From positions 591,835 to 655,834 of the forward strand of contig NZ_JAAVXB010000002.1 of NCBI RefSeq assembly GCF_012241385.1: 64,000 nt of DNA, given 5' to 3'. The notes below the pieces were generated by a model. The model was not told the DNA's origin and did no database searches. It saw only the letters and a program-made list of their open reading frames with translations. The DNA comes from Solimonas marina. GTDB taxonomy: Bacteria; Pseudomonadota; Gammaproteobacteria; Nevskiales; Nevskiaceae. This document shows positions 38,301 through 46,724 of this stretch, one piece after another; position 1 is the first letter of the stretch, and each line of letters starts with the position of its first letter. A program made the translations under genes and the position numbers.

Positions 38301-39632
38301 ATGAAAGTCACCGTTTTCGGTTCGGGTTACGTCGGCCTCGTTACGGCCGCTTGTCTTGCGGATGTCGGCAATCACGTCGTCTGCGTAGACGTGGACGCCA
38401 AGAAAATCGAGACACTGAAGGCAGGTCACTGCCCGTTCTACGAGCCGGGCGTTGACGACCTTCTGGTGCGCAACGCAAAAGCGGGACGTTTGGATTTCAC
38501 CACCAGCGCCGCAGACGGCGTTGCCCATGGCGAGATCATCTTCATCGCGGTTGGCACCCCGCCGCAGGAGGACGGTTCGGCCGACCTGCAGTACGTGCTG
38601 GCGGTGGCGCGCACGATTGGCCAATACATGACCGATTACCGCGTGGTCTGCACCAAGTCGACGGTGCCGGTCGGCACCTCGGCCAAGGTGCGCGAGGCGC
38701 TCGGCTCCACGCTCGCCGGCCGTGGCGTCGATGTGCCGTACGACGTGGTCTCCAACCCCGAATTCCTCAAGGAAGGCGCGGCGGTGGAGGACTTCATGCG
38801 CCCGGACCGCATCATCGTCGGCACCGACAGTCCGCGTCCGCTCGAGCTGATGCGCGCGCTGTACGCGCCGTTCAATCGCAATCACGACCGCGTCATGGCG
38901 ATGGACGTGCAGTCGGCGGAACTGACCAAGTACGCCGCCAACGCCATGCTGGCGACGCGCATCAGCTTCATGAACGAGCTGGCGCTGCTGGCCGAGAAGG
39001 TCGGTGCGGACATCGAGAGCGTGCGCCGTGGCATCGGTTCCGACCCGCGCATCGGCTTCCAGTTTCTGTACGCCGGCTGTGGTTACGGCGGCTCGTGTTT
39101 TCCCAAGGACGTCAAGGCCCTGGTGCGCACCGGTCACGAATACGGTCAGACGCTGCAGGTGCTGACGGCCGTCGAGGCTGCAAACGACCATCAGAAACAT
39201 GTTCTTTTCGACCGGATCCAGGCCTATCTGGGCGACCTTTCCGGCAAGACCATTGCGTTGTGGGGATTGGCCTTCAAGCCGAATACCGACGACATGCGCG
39301 AAGCGCCGAGCCGCGTACTGATGGAGGCCATCTGGGCCGCCGGCGGCAAGGTGCGCGCGCATGACCCGGTGGCGATGGAAACCACGCGCGCGATCTACGG
39401 CGAGCGCGACGATCTGGCGCTGGTCCCATCGCCGGAAGTGGCCTGCGAGGGCGCCGACGTGCTGGCGATCGTGACCGAGTGGGCGGTGTTCCGCAGCCCG
39501 GACTTCGCCGCCATCAAGAAGTTGCTGCGCACGCCGGCAATCTTCGACGGCCGCAACCTCTATGCGCCGAAGGCGGTGGCGGACGCGGGCTTTTATTACG
39601 AATCGATCGGGCGCAAGACCGTCGGCGGCTGA
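38301..39632 (+). CDS. ugd: UDP-glucose 6-dehydrogenase
   Basis: A 443-aa NAD enzyme that makes UDP-glucuronate for polysaccharides. The Rossmann motif [11 protein letters not shown] is at residues 7-17, [11 protein letters not shown] near 115, and the catalytic cysteine lies in [13 protein letters not shown] near 262. ATG 38301 gives [13 protein letters not shown], the family N-terminus. It stands alone between family A arrays, about 6 kb from the exopolysaccharide locus it may supply. Confidence 0.95.
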   Translation: MKVTVFGSGYVGLVTAACLADVGNHVVCVDVDAKKIETLKAGHCPFYEPGVDDLLVRNAKAGRLDFTTSAADGVAHGEIIFIAVGTPPQEDGSADLQYVLAVARTIGQYMTDYRVVCTKSTVPVGTSAKVREALGSTLAGRGVDVPYDVVSNPEFLKEGAAVEDFMRPDRIIVGTDSPRPLELMRALYAPFNRNHDRVMAMDVQSAELTKYAANAMLATRISFMNELALLAEKVGADIESVRRGIGSDPRIGFQFLYAGCGYGGSCFPKDVKALVRTGHEYGQTLQVLTAVEAANDHQKHVLFDRIQAYLGDLSGKTIALWGLAFKPNTDDMREAPSRVLMEAIWAAGGKVRAHDPVAMETTRAIYGERDDLALVPSPEVACEGADVLAIVTEWAVFRSPDFAAIKKLLRTPAIFDGRNLYAPKAVADAGFYYESIGRKTVGG

Positions 39633-39657
39633 CGTTTTCGGCCGCATCTCGCGCGTC

Positions 39658-40408
39658 GCGCACCCCACCTCACCCAACCCTCTCCGCCCCGCTGGCGGAG
39701 AGGGCTCTTCGACGGCATCCCGGAATCGAAGTTGCTGGCTCTCGTTTCGGCCCTCGCGGGTCAAACTCCCCTCCGCCCGCTTGTGGGGGGAGGGGCCAGG
39801 GGAGGTGGGTGCCGGAAAGCGTGACCGATGCTTTCGGCTGCGTCCGGAACGTCATGCACCCCACCTCACCCAAACCCTCTCCGCCCCGCTGGCGGAGAGG
39901 GCTTTTCGACGGCATCCCGGAATCGAAGTTGCTGGCTCTCGTTTCGGCCCTCGCGGGTCAAACTCCCCTCCGCCCGCGTGCGGGGGGAGGGGCTGGGGGA
40001 GGTGGGCGCCGGAAAGCGTGACGGATGCTTCCGGCTGCATCCGGAACGTCACACCCCCATGTCACCCAACCCTCACCGCCCCGCTGGCGGAGAGGGCTCT
40101 TCGACAGCATCCCGGAATCGAAGTTGCCGGCTCTCGTTTCGGCCCTCGCGGGTCAAACTCCCCTCCGCCCGCTTGCGGGGGGAGGGGCCAGGGGAGGTGG
40201 GCGCCGGAAAGCGTGACCGATGCTTCCGGCTGCATCCGGAACGTCACACCCCCATGTCACCCAACCCTCACCACCGCCGCTGGCGGAAAGGGCCTTTCGA
40301 CGGTGTCCCGGAATCGAAGTTGCCGGCTTTCGTCTCGGCCCTCACGGGTCAAACTCCCTCCGCCCGCGTGCGGGGGGAGGGGCTGGGGGAGGTGGGCGCC
40401 GGAAAGCG
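39658..40408. repeat. Family A palindromic repeat array (A4), 4 units of about 196 bp, abutting a nuclease gene
   Basis: Landmark CACCTCACCC or CATGTCACCC occurs at 39666, 39862, 40058 and 40253. The loop (TTCGACGGCATCCCGGAATCG...CGCGGGTCAAAC) is specific to this array and nearly the same in all four copies. The last unit ends with GGGGGAGGTGGGCGCCGGAAAGCG, and the very next bases are the stop codon of the DUF559 nuclease gene. No gene is present between 39633 and 40408. Confidence 0.92.
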
Positions 40409-40780
40409 TTAGCCGTCCGTGTCGTTGTCACTGCCCGTGCAATCCGCGCCGAGTGCCCGCCCGATTTCCTCCATGACGCTGTCGAGTTCCCGCAATACCT
40501 GATCGTTCCAGAAGCGAATGACGCGATAGCCGCGCGCAGCCAATGCGGCACTGCGTGCCTCGTCTTCACTCCGAAGCCAGCCGTGTTGCCCACCGTCGAC
40601 CTCGATGATCAGCTTGCGCGCCGGGATCGCGAAGTCCGCGATATGTGCCCCAATCGGATGCTGGCGCCTCACTTTCCACGGCAACCGGGCTCCGCGCAGC
40701 GCATGCCACAGCCGCCTTTCCGCGTCGGTCATCTCGCGCCGCATTACGCGTGCACGCTCCGTCTGCTTGCTGATCCCCAT
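40409..40780 (-). CDS. DUF559 family (Vsr-like) endonuclease domain protein
   Basis: A 123-aa protein of the DUF559 family, which has the PD-(D/E)XK-like fold of very-short-patch repair nucleases. Conserved features are the N-terminal AERRLWHALRGARL (residues 20-33), FRRQHPIG-like KVRRQHPIGAHIADF (Asp in the active site), IIEVDGGQH (acidic catalytic residue) and VIRFWNDQVL. Function in the cell is not established. The gene reads toward repeat array A4, whose last base lies immediately before its stop codon; this is a tight association. It is divergent from yajC. Confidence 0.88.
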   Translation of the reverse strand: MGISKQTERARVMRREMTDAERRLWHALRGARLPWKVRRQHPIGAHIADFAIPARKLIIEVDGGQHGWLRSEDEARSAALAARGYRVIRFWNDQVLRELDSVMEEIGRALGADCTGSDNDTDG

Positions 40781-40917
40781 GGCTACATCTTGCCGATATG
40801 GGAACTGCGTGACGGTGCCGCCTGTCAGAAACGCCGGGGACGCATGTCGGTCGTTGTCAGCCGCCGCCGATTGCCGGGGCATTTCCTCAGCCGGCGGCGG
40901 GCGCGCGGAACATGCGG

Positions 40918-40923
40918 CATAAT
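40918..40923 (+). promoter_or_regulatory. Candidate -10 element (CATAAT) of yajC-secD
   Basis: CATAAT lies 35 bases before the yajC start in a GC-rich stretch. No clear -35 box is 17 bases upstream, so only the -10 is proposed. Confidence 0.35.
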
Positions 40924-40957
40924 CGCGCGCTCCGTTAGCCGCGTATTGGAGTTCTAC

Positions 40958-41305
40958 GTGTTGGATTTCCTGATCAGCCCCGCCTTCGCGCAGGCTGCGA
41001 GCACCGCTGCAAGCCCGACGTCGCCGCAGAGCCTTCTGGGCGCATTCTGGCCGTTGCTGGTGATGATCCCGCTGTTCTACTTCCTGCTGATCCGTCCGCA
41101 GAGCAAGCGCAATCGCGAGCATCGCGAGATGCTGGCCAAGATTGCCAAGGGCGACGAAGTCGTGACCACCGGCGGCATGGCCGGCAAGGTTGTCGGTCTG
41201 GGCGAGAACTACATGACCATCGAGATTGCCGACAACGTGCAGGTCAAGGTGCAGCGTTCGGCCGTCACCGGTGTGCTGCCGAAGGGCACGCTCAAAGCGC
41301 AGTAA
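40958..41305 (+). CDS. yajC: Sec translocase accessory protein YajC
   Basis: A 115-aa inner-membrane protein, part of the SecDF-YajC complex that assists protein export. It has an Ala/Ser-rich N-terminus with ISPAFAQAA, one membrane helix (about residues 27-46, ending FLLIRPQ) and a cytoplasmic domain with GDEVVTTGGMAGKV. The GTG at 40958 is chosen because GGAG lies 6 bases upstream; TTG at 40961 is an alternative. It is 45 bases before secD. Confidence 0.92.
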   Translation: MLDFLISPAFAQAASTAASPTSPQSLLGAFWPLLVMIPLFYFLLIRPQSKRNREHREMLAKIAKGDEVVTTGGMAGKVVGLGENYMTIEIADNVQVKVQRSAVTGVLPKGTLKAQ

Positions 41306-41350
41306 AGCTGGCCGGCTCTGGCCTCCCGCGGAACGGGACCCGAAAAGACG

Positions 41351-43204
41351 ATGAAACCCTATTCGACCTGGAAATATGCGCTGCTGATCGTGGCGCTGCT
41401 GTTTGGCCTCGTGTACGCGGCGCCGAACCTATACGGCGACGACCCGTCGGTGCAGATCTCACTGGAAAACGGTGACCCGCTGCCGAGCGACCTTGGCGAC
41501 AAGGTGGCGGCGGCGCTCAAATCTGCCGATCTGACGCCGAAGTCGAGCGAGGTCGAAGGCGGCCAGTGGGTGGTTCGCATGCCGTCTTCGGATACGCAGC
41601 TCAAGGCTGCGGACGAGCTGAAGCAGGCGCTGGGATCGAGCTACGTCGTGGCGCTCAACCTCGCGTCGAAGACGCCGACTTGGCTGCGTGACATCGGCGC
41701 CAAGCCAATGAACCTCGGCCTGGATCTGCGTGGTGGTGTGCACTTCTTGCTGGAAGTCGACATCGACGATGTGCGCAAGAAGGCTGTCGACCGCATTCTG
41801 CAGGACGTGCCGGCGCTGCTGCGCAAGGACGACATCCGCTATACGGGTCGTCGCGAGACGGACACCGCCGGCATTCTGACGTTCGCCGACAGCGAGCGCC
41901 TGGACGCTGCGCGCAATGCCATCAGCAAGGAATTCACCGAGTACAAGCTGACGACGCCGCCGGACAATCCGCTGGAGCTGCAGATCCAGCTGTCGGATGC
42001 GGAAGCCAAGCGCATCGTCGACTTCGCCGTGCAGCAGAACCTGACGACGTTGCGTAATCGCGTCAATCAGCTTGGTGTTGCCGAGCCGTTGGTGCAGCGC
42101 CAGGGGCAGAATCGCATCGTCGTGCAGCTGCCCGGCGTGCAGGACACCACGCGCGTCAAGGACCTGCTTGGCGCGACCGCAACGCTGGAATACCGCGCGG
42201 TCGCGGACGGCGACGCACAGACGGCCGCCGCGACCGGCGCCGTGCCGGCGGGCACGGAGCTGTTTTATATGCGTGATACGCACCAGCCGGTGCTGCTCAA
42301 GCGCGAAGTCATCGCCGGCGGCGACAATCTGGTCGATGCCGCCTCGACGGTCGACCAGGATGGCAGCCCGGCGGTCAGCGTCACGCTCGATGCCGGCGCC
42401 GCCAAGCGCATGTTCGAGTTCACGCAGAAGAACGTCGGTAAGCCGATGGCGGTGCTGTTCAAGGAGCGGCAGGTCGTCACCAACTACAACGCCAAGGGCG
42501 AGGCGATCCGCGAGCATCGCGAGGTCGAGGAAGTCATCAGCGTTGCGACCATTCGCGGCGTGTTCGGCAAGCGCTTCCAGACCACCGGCCTGACCAGCCA
42601 GGAAGCGCACAAGCTGGCGCTGCTGCTCAAGGCCGGCGCGCTGGCCGCACCGGTCGACATCGTCGAGGAACGTACGGTGGGCCCGAGCCTGGGCGCCGAC
42701 AACATCCGTCAGGGCTTCACCGCCGCGGCACTGGGCCTGGCGTTGGTCGCCGTGTTCATGGTGCTGTACTACCGTGTTTTCGGCCTGTTCGCCGTCAGCG
42801 CGTTGCTGCTGAACCTGCTGCTGCTGGTTGCCGTGCTGTCGGTGATCCAGGCGACGCTGACGATGCCGGGCATCGCCGGCGTGGTCCTGCACATGGGCAT
42901 CGCGGTCGACGCCAACGTGCTGATTTACGAACGTATTCGCGAAGAATTGCGTAACGGCGCCAAGCCGCACAGCGCCATTGAAGCGGGCTACGAGCGAGCG
43001 TTTCTGACCATCGCCGACGCCAACGTCACAGTGCTGATCGGCACGGTGGTGCTGTTCGCGCTCGGCGCCGGCCCTGTCAAGGGCTTCGCCGTAACCCTGG
43101 CGATCGGCATCATCACCTCGCAGTTCACCGCGATCGTCGGTTCGCGCGCGCTGGCGCAGCTGTGCTTCGCCAAGCGCCCGTTGAAGAACGTGCCGATCTG
43201 GTGA
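41351..43204 (+). CDS. secD: Protein translocase subunit SecD
   Basis: A 617-aa six-helix membrane protein that, with SecF, uses the proton gradient to pull exported proteins through SecYEG. After the first helix (about residues 7-25) comes the large periplasmic domain with LGLDLRGGVHFLLEVD (about 119-134). The C-terminal helices hold the conserved GIAVDANVLIYERIREE motif near 515. Length and motifs are normal. Its usual neighbour secF starts only at 44121, behind 0.9 kb of repeats. Confidence 0.96.
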   Translation: MKPYSTWKYALLIVALLFGLVYAAPNLYGDDPSVQISLENGDPLPSDLGDKVAAALKSADLTPKSSEVEGGQWVVRMPSSDTQLKAADELKQALGSSYVVALNLASKTPTWLRDIGAKPMNLGLDLRGGVHFLLEVDIDDVRKKAVDRILQDVPALLRKDDIRYTGRRETDTAGILTFADSERLDAARNAISKEFTEYKLTTPPDNPLELQIQLSDAEAKRIVDFAVQQNLTTLRNRVNQLGVAEPLVQRQGQNRIVVQLPGVQDTTRVKDLLGATATLEYRAVADGDAQTAAATGAVPAGTELFYMRDTHQPVLLKREVIAGGDNLVDAASTVDQDGSPAVSVTLDAGAAKRMFEFTQKNVGKPMAVLFKERQVVTNYNAKGEAIREHREVEEVISVATIRGVFGKRFQTTGLTSQEAHKLALLLKAGALAAPVDIVEERTVGPSLGADNIRQGFTAAALGLALVAVFMVLYYRVFGLFAVSALLLNLLLLVAVLSVIQATLTMPGIAGVVLHMGIAVDANVLIYERIREELRNGAKPHSAIEAGYERAFLTIADANVTVLIGTVVLFALGAGPVKGFAVTLAIGIITSQFTAIVGSRALAQLCFAKRPLKNVPIW

Positions 43205-43219
43205 GCCTGATGCTGTCCG

Positions 43220-43545
43220 CTGCGCACCGCACCTTGCCCAACCATCTCCGCCTCGCCGGCGCGGAGGGCCACGGCACTGCGGGTTTTGCGCTGAGCCAAC
43301 TCCCCTCCGCCCGCGTGCGGGGGGAGGGGCTGGGGGAGGTGGGCGCCGGAAAGCGTCGCCCTTCCTTCCAGCCGTATCCGGAGCGTCACGCACCCCACCT
43401 CACCCAACCCTCTCCGCCCCGCCGGCGGAGAGGGCTTTGCGCGGGCGCTGCTCCGCTGTGCCCTGATGGCGAAGCGGGCCTTGCAGCGTTACTCCCCTCC
43501 GCCCGTGTGCGGGGGAGGGGTTGGGGGAGGTGGGTGCCGGAAAGC
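43220..43545. repeat. Family A palindromic repeat array (A5), about two units, between secD and secF
   Basis: A diverged left arm near 43225 is followed by a right arm (43301-43346), a second left arm at 43396 and a second right arm ending near 43540. The loop (TTTGCGC...) differs from other arrays. It begins right behind secD. Confidence 0.85.
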
Positions 43546-43579
43546 GGCGCCGAGTCCCGGGTCATTCGGCTTCAGCACG

Positions 43580-44061
43580 CCCCAAACCGTTCACGCCAAG
43601 TGCCGTGCAACGCGCGGTATATCGAGGCACGCCCGAACCCCGCAGCTTCAGAGACCCCTCGATACACGGGGCTTTCAGCCCCGCACTCGGGGAGAACGGC
43701 AGGGCTGGCTTGGCTTGCGGTTTCCACCACCCCGTTCATGCCGAGTACCACCGCAGGCGGTGTATCGAGGCACGCTCGGAGCCCGCAGCTTCAGAGGCCC
43801 CTCGATACACGGGGCTTTCAGTCCCGCACTCGGGGAGAACGGCTGGGCCGGTTTGGCTTGCGGTTTCCACCATCCCGTTCATGCGGAGTGCCGCCGCAGT
43901 CGGTGTCTCGAGGCATGCCCGAACCCCGCAGTTTCAGGGACCCCTCGATACACGGGGCTTTCAGCCCCGCACTCGGGGAGAACGGCTGGGCCGTTTTGGC
44001 TTGCGGTTTCCACCACCCCGTTCATGCCGAGTGCCGCCGCAGGCGGTGTATCGAGGCACGC
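43580..44061. repeat. Family B palindromic repeat array (B4), 3 units of about 142 bp, between secD and secF
   Basis: Landmark CTCGATACACGGGG occurs at 43659, 43801 and 43944. Each unit is bounded by the perfect pair CTCGATACAC / GTGTATCGAG (or a one-base variant) about 110 bases apart. Inner hairpins are GGGGCT-TTC-AGCCCC and ACCGC-AG-GCGGT. A lone right arm precedes the first unit. With A5 this makes a mixed array inside what is normally one operon; no gene lies between 43205 and 44120. Confidence 0.92.
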
Positions 44062-44120
44062 ACACACCACACGCGCTGCCATGACGCAGCACAATCGAAT
44101 CTGACTGGCTGAATCCGCCG

Positions 44121-45050
44121 ATGAAATTCTTCGCCCGTGTTCCCAAGATCAACTTCATGGCCCAGCGCAAGGTGGGCCTGACGGCGTCGACCATCCTGAC
44201 CATTGCGGCGATCGTCCTGGTCGCGGTTCGCGGCCTCAACTTCGGCATCGACTTCACCGGCGGCGTGCTCGTCGAAGTCGGTTTCCCGAAGACAGTCGAA
44301 CTCGACACGGTGCGCAAGGATCTCGGCGACGCGGGTTACGACAAGGCAGTCGTGCAATATTTTGGTGCGTCGTCGGTCGTGCTGATCCGCCTGCCTCCTG
44401 CAGGCAAGGAAACCACCGCGCAAGTCAGCACGCAAATCATTGACGCCCTGCATGCGTCGAACGACAACATCACGCTGCGCCGCATCGACTTCGTCGGCCC
44501 TGAAATCGGCGACGAACTGTTCAGCAAAGGCGGCTTGGCGCTGCTGTTCGCGTTCATGGGCATCGCCGCCTACATCATGTTCCGCTTCCAGTGGAAGTTC
44601 TCGATCGGCGCGATCGCCGCGCTGGTGCATGACGCCCTGATGGTGCTGGGCTTCCTGTCGGTCTTTCAGGTCGAATTCGACGTCACGACCCTGGCGGCCA
44701 TCCTGGCGCTGATCGGTTATTCCAACAACGAAACCATCGTCATCTTCGACCGCATCCGCGAAAACCTCATCGGCGAGCGCCGCGCCGACGTGCTGGACGT
44801 GGTCAACCTCTCAGTCAACCAGACCCTGCTGCGCTCCGTCATCACCCACATGACGACCCTGCTGGTGCTGACCGCGCTGCTCACGCTCGGCGGCTCTACC
44901 GTGCACAGCTTCTCTGTTGCACTGATTGTGGGCGTCATCGTCGCCACCTACTCGTCGATCTACGTCTCGACCAACATCGCCGTCGCCTTGGGCATTTCTC
45001 GTGAAGACATGCTGCCGCCCAAGGAAAAGGAAATCGACGAGCTGCCGTAG
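44121..45050 (+). CDS. secF: Protein translocase subunit SecF
   Basis: A 309-aa six-helix partner of SecD. The first helix is followed by GLNFGIDFTGGVLVEV (residues 35-50), the periplasmic domain, and the conserved ALIGYSNNETIVIFDRIREN motif near 195-214. Length is normal. Because 0.9 kb of palindromic repeats separates it from secD, it may depend on its own promoter or on read-through. A strong stem-loop follows it. Confidence 0.96.
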   Translation: MKFFARVPKINFMAQRKVGLTASTILTIAAIVLVAVRGLNFGIDFTGGVLVEVGFPKTVELDTVRKDLGDAGYDKAVVQYFGASSVVLIRLPPAGKETTAQVSTQIIDALHASNDNITLRRIDFVGPEIGDELFSKGGLALLFAFMGIAAYIMFRFQWKFSIGAIAALVHDALMVLGFLSVFQVEFDVTTLAAILALIGYSNNETIVIFDRIRENLIGERRADVLDVVNLSVNQTLLRSVITHMTTLLVLTALLTLGGSTVHSFSVALIVGVIVATYSSIYVSTNIAVALGISREDMLPPKEKEIDELP

Positions 45051-45075
45051 CCCAAAGTCTCGCCCTCTCGTGTTG

Positions 45076-45111
45076 AGGCCGCCAGCGGGGCTGCTGGCCG
45101 GCGGCCTTTAT
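45076..45111 (+). terminator. Rho-independent terminator after secF
   Basis: AGGCCGCC (45076-45083) pairs with GGCGGCCT (45100-45107), with further pairing inside, followed by TTATT. It lies 26 bases after the secF stop codon. Confidence 0.8.
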
Positions 45112-45250
45112 TGCTGGCCTCAATGAGGGCGTGCGTGCTGGTGCTGAGTGCAAGCGCTGCGCGGTCTTTTTAGCGGCAGCCTCTAGCGGAACTCATCCTT
45201 ATCTGCGCTTTCCAGCCTGCGAATTGTCCTTCGATGTGACAGCCGCCTCA

Positions 45251-45280
45251 CTTAGAGGCAATCGCCGCCCTACTTAGAGG
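45251..45280. promoter_or_regulatory. Direct repeat CTTAGAGG, 22 bases apart
   Basis: CTTAGAGG occurs at 45251-45258 and 45273-45280. A spacing of 22 bases is about two helical turns, the pattern of tandem activator or response-regulator sites. It precedes a small possible gene (45365) and the exopolysaccharide locus. Which protein binds is unknown. Confidence 0.4.
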
Positions 45281-45364
45281 AAAATGGACTACCGATACAT
45301 AGGTATTGGCTGATTGACTTTTGGACCAATATTTGCTCACAAATTGAAAATGCCGGAGATTGCG

Positions 45365-45487
45365 ATGAGGTACTACGACGATGAAGCTGGCTCATGGCGG
45401 ATCAAGCGCCGCTATGTCTTCGCGATCTGGGCGAGTTTGGCCGGCCTCTGCGCCGGCTTTTCTCTAGGCCTCTTGCTGCTCCGTTAA
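45365..45487 (+). CDS. Possible 40-aa single-span membrane peptide
   Basis: A short reading frame with GGAG 6 bases before its ATG. It encodes a polar, tyrosine-rich N-terminus (MRYYDDEAGSWRIKRR), then one hydrophobic stretch from about residue 18 to 39, ending in Arg. The positive residues before the helix suggest a cytoplasmic N-terminus. I recognise no family. It stands between secF and the exopolysaccharide genes, in an 800-base stretch otherwise without genes. Confidence 0.45.
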   Translation: MRYYDDEAGSWRIKRRYVFAIWASLAGLCAGFSLGLLLLR

Positions 45488-45664
45488 GTCGTCAATGCCC
45501 GACAGCGACCGATTGACGGTGCAACCGCACCTAATTTGGGGGGTGGGGCAGCGCGCCCTTGCTCGGCAAGATGCTCTGTAGGGGTAATTGCTAAGGATGG
45601 CGAAGCAAATATTCAGCTGCGAGTCGGTATCTGTCCTCAAAGCTGGGCGTTTGAGCAGTTCGTC

Positions 45665-45676
45665 ACATTTAAATGT
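45665..45676. promoter_or_regulatory. 12-bp perfect palindrome ACATTTAAATGT
   Basis: A perfect palindrome 9 bases upstream of a sigma-54-like promoter and 176 bases before the sugar transferase gene. It may be an operator for the exopolysaccharide locus. The region from 45051 to 45851 otherwise holds only the terminator, the direct repeat and the small frame described separately. Confidence 0.45.
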
Positions 45677-45685
45677 AACGATCTG

Positions 45686-45701
45686 TGGCACGCTTCATGC
45701 T
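45686..45701 (+). promoter_or_regulatory. Candidate sigma-54 promoter of the exopolysaccharide locus
   Basis: TGGCAC-N5-ATGCT matches the -24/-12 pattern TGGCAC-N5-TTGCW with one mismatch, and the invariant GG and GC are 10 bases apart as required. Transcription would begin near 45713, leaving a 140-base leader before the sugar transferase gene. A competing sigma-70 reading uses TTGCAC (45705) and TATAAA (45725), but their spacing of 14 is too short. Confidence 0.5.
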
Positions 45702-45851
45702 GCTTTGCACCATGACGGAACCGGTATAAAGTGCGCGCTCATTAACGGTGCGCTGCGTGCTGGTTGAACCAAAAGTGAGCAGTATGCCCAGCAAACAATT
45801 CATCAAGGCTGCAGCTTCGTTCCATCGGACGCTGCGAGAGGGAAGGGGGTT

Positions 45852-46625
45852 ATGAAAGGCGGCCCGGCGGTTGATCGGTTTTCAGTGCGCGCGGCAGCGG
45901 AGCCGCGCAGCTTCCAGCCCACCGCGGCGGCTGCTTCAGTGCAGGTCATGCCGTCGCGCTCGGAAGGCCATGCCAATGTCATTCCTATTGGAGCAGCAGG
46001 CCGGACTCTGCCGCTTCCGGAGCCCCGTTTTTACGAGCGTGCAGGCAAGCGCGTCTTCGATATCGCCTTTTCGTTGACGTTCCTTACGCTAGTGGGCAGT
46101 TGGCTATATCCGCTCGTTGGGTTAGCGATCCGACTTGATAGTGCTGGCCCCGTGTTCTTTCGCCAGCGTCGCGTCGGCCTGGAAGGCAAGACTTTCGTCT
46201 GTTGGAAGTTCCGGACAATGGAGCACCGGCCGGATGCCGGCTTCGTACAGGCGTCCAAAGGGGACAGCCGCATCACGCGCGTCGGCAATCTACTGCGCCG
46301 CACCAACTTGGACGAAGTCCCGCAATTCATCAACGTGTTGCTCGGCAACATGTCTGTCATCGGGCCTCGTCCGCACGTGGCTGAGCTTGACGCCATGTTT
46401 CGCGACCTGATTCCCGCATATGACCAGCGCACGGCAGTGAAGCCTGGGGTTTCGGGCTTGGCGCAGGTTTCGGGCTGCCGGGGTGAAACCCGCCGGGTTC
46501 GAGAAATGAACCACCGTATCCGCTTCGATCTTTTCTACTGCCGAAACGTCAGTTTCTGGCTTGACTTGAAGCTGATTGTGCTGACGGTTATGCGTGCGCT
46601 GCAGGGCGATAAGAAAGCGTACTAA
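45852..46625 (+). CDS. Undecaprenyl-phosphate sugar phosphotransferase (priming glycosyltransferase)
   Basis: A 257-aa bacterial sugar transferase of the WbaP/ExoY/PglC class. It links the first sugar phosphate to undecaprenyl phosphate at the inner membrane. About 60 polar residues precede one hydrophobic re-entrant helix (about 75-98, LTFLTLVGSWLYPLVGLAI). The catalytic core shows GPVFFRQRRVG, CWKFRTM and the Asp-Glu pair in RRTNLDEVPQFINVL. It lacks the four extra helices of long forms. It opens the forward exopolysaccharide block behind the sigma-54-like promoter. Confidence 0.92.
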   Translation: MKGGPAVDRFSVRAAAEPRSFQPTAAAASVQVMPSRSEGHANVIPIGAAGRTLPLPEPRFYERAGKRVFDIAFSLTFLTLVGSWLYPLVGLAIRLDSAGPVFFRQRRVGLEGKTFVCWKFRTMEHRPDAGFVQASKGDSRITRVGNLLRRTNLDEVPQFINVLLGNMSVIGPRPHVAELDAMFRDLIPAYDQRTAVKPGVSGLAQVSGCRGETRRVREMNHRIRFDLFYCRNVSFWLDLKLIVLTVMRALQGDKKAY

Positions 46626-46634
46626 CTGCTTCGG

Positions 46635-46662
46635 CTGACACTCCCCACTGACTATGTACAAT
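46635..46662 (+). promoter_or_regulatory. Sigma-70-like promoter before wza
   Basis: CTGACA (46635-46640) and TACAAT (46657-46662) are separated by 16 bases. Just downstream, GCCACG-GGGAG-CGTGGC (46665-46681) can form a 6-bp hairpin at the 5' end of the transcript. The wza start codon is at 46725. Confidence 0.6.
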
Positions 46663-46724
46663 GCGCCACGGGGAGCGTGGCCGTATTGCTGCGCCTGGCA
46701 ATCGCGAATATCCAGAGGTCTTAA

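Noticed and set aside
45705..45730. Sigma-70 promoter TTGCAC/TATAAA before the sugar transferase gene
   Set aside because: Spacer of 14 bases is too short; the overlapping sigma-54-like element fits its consensus spacing exactly.
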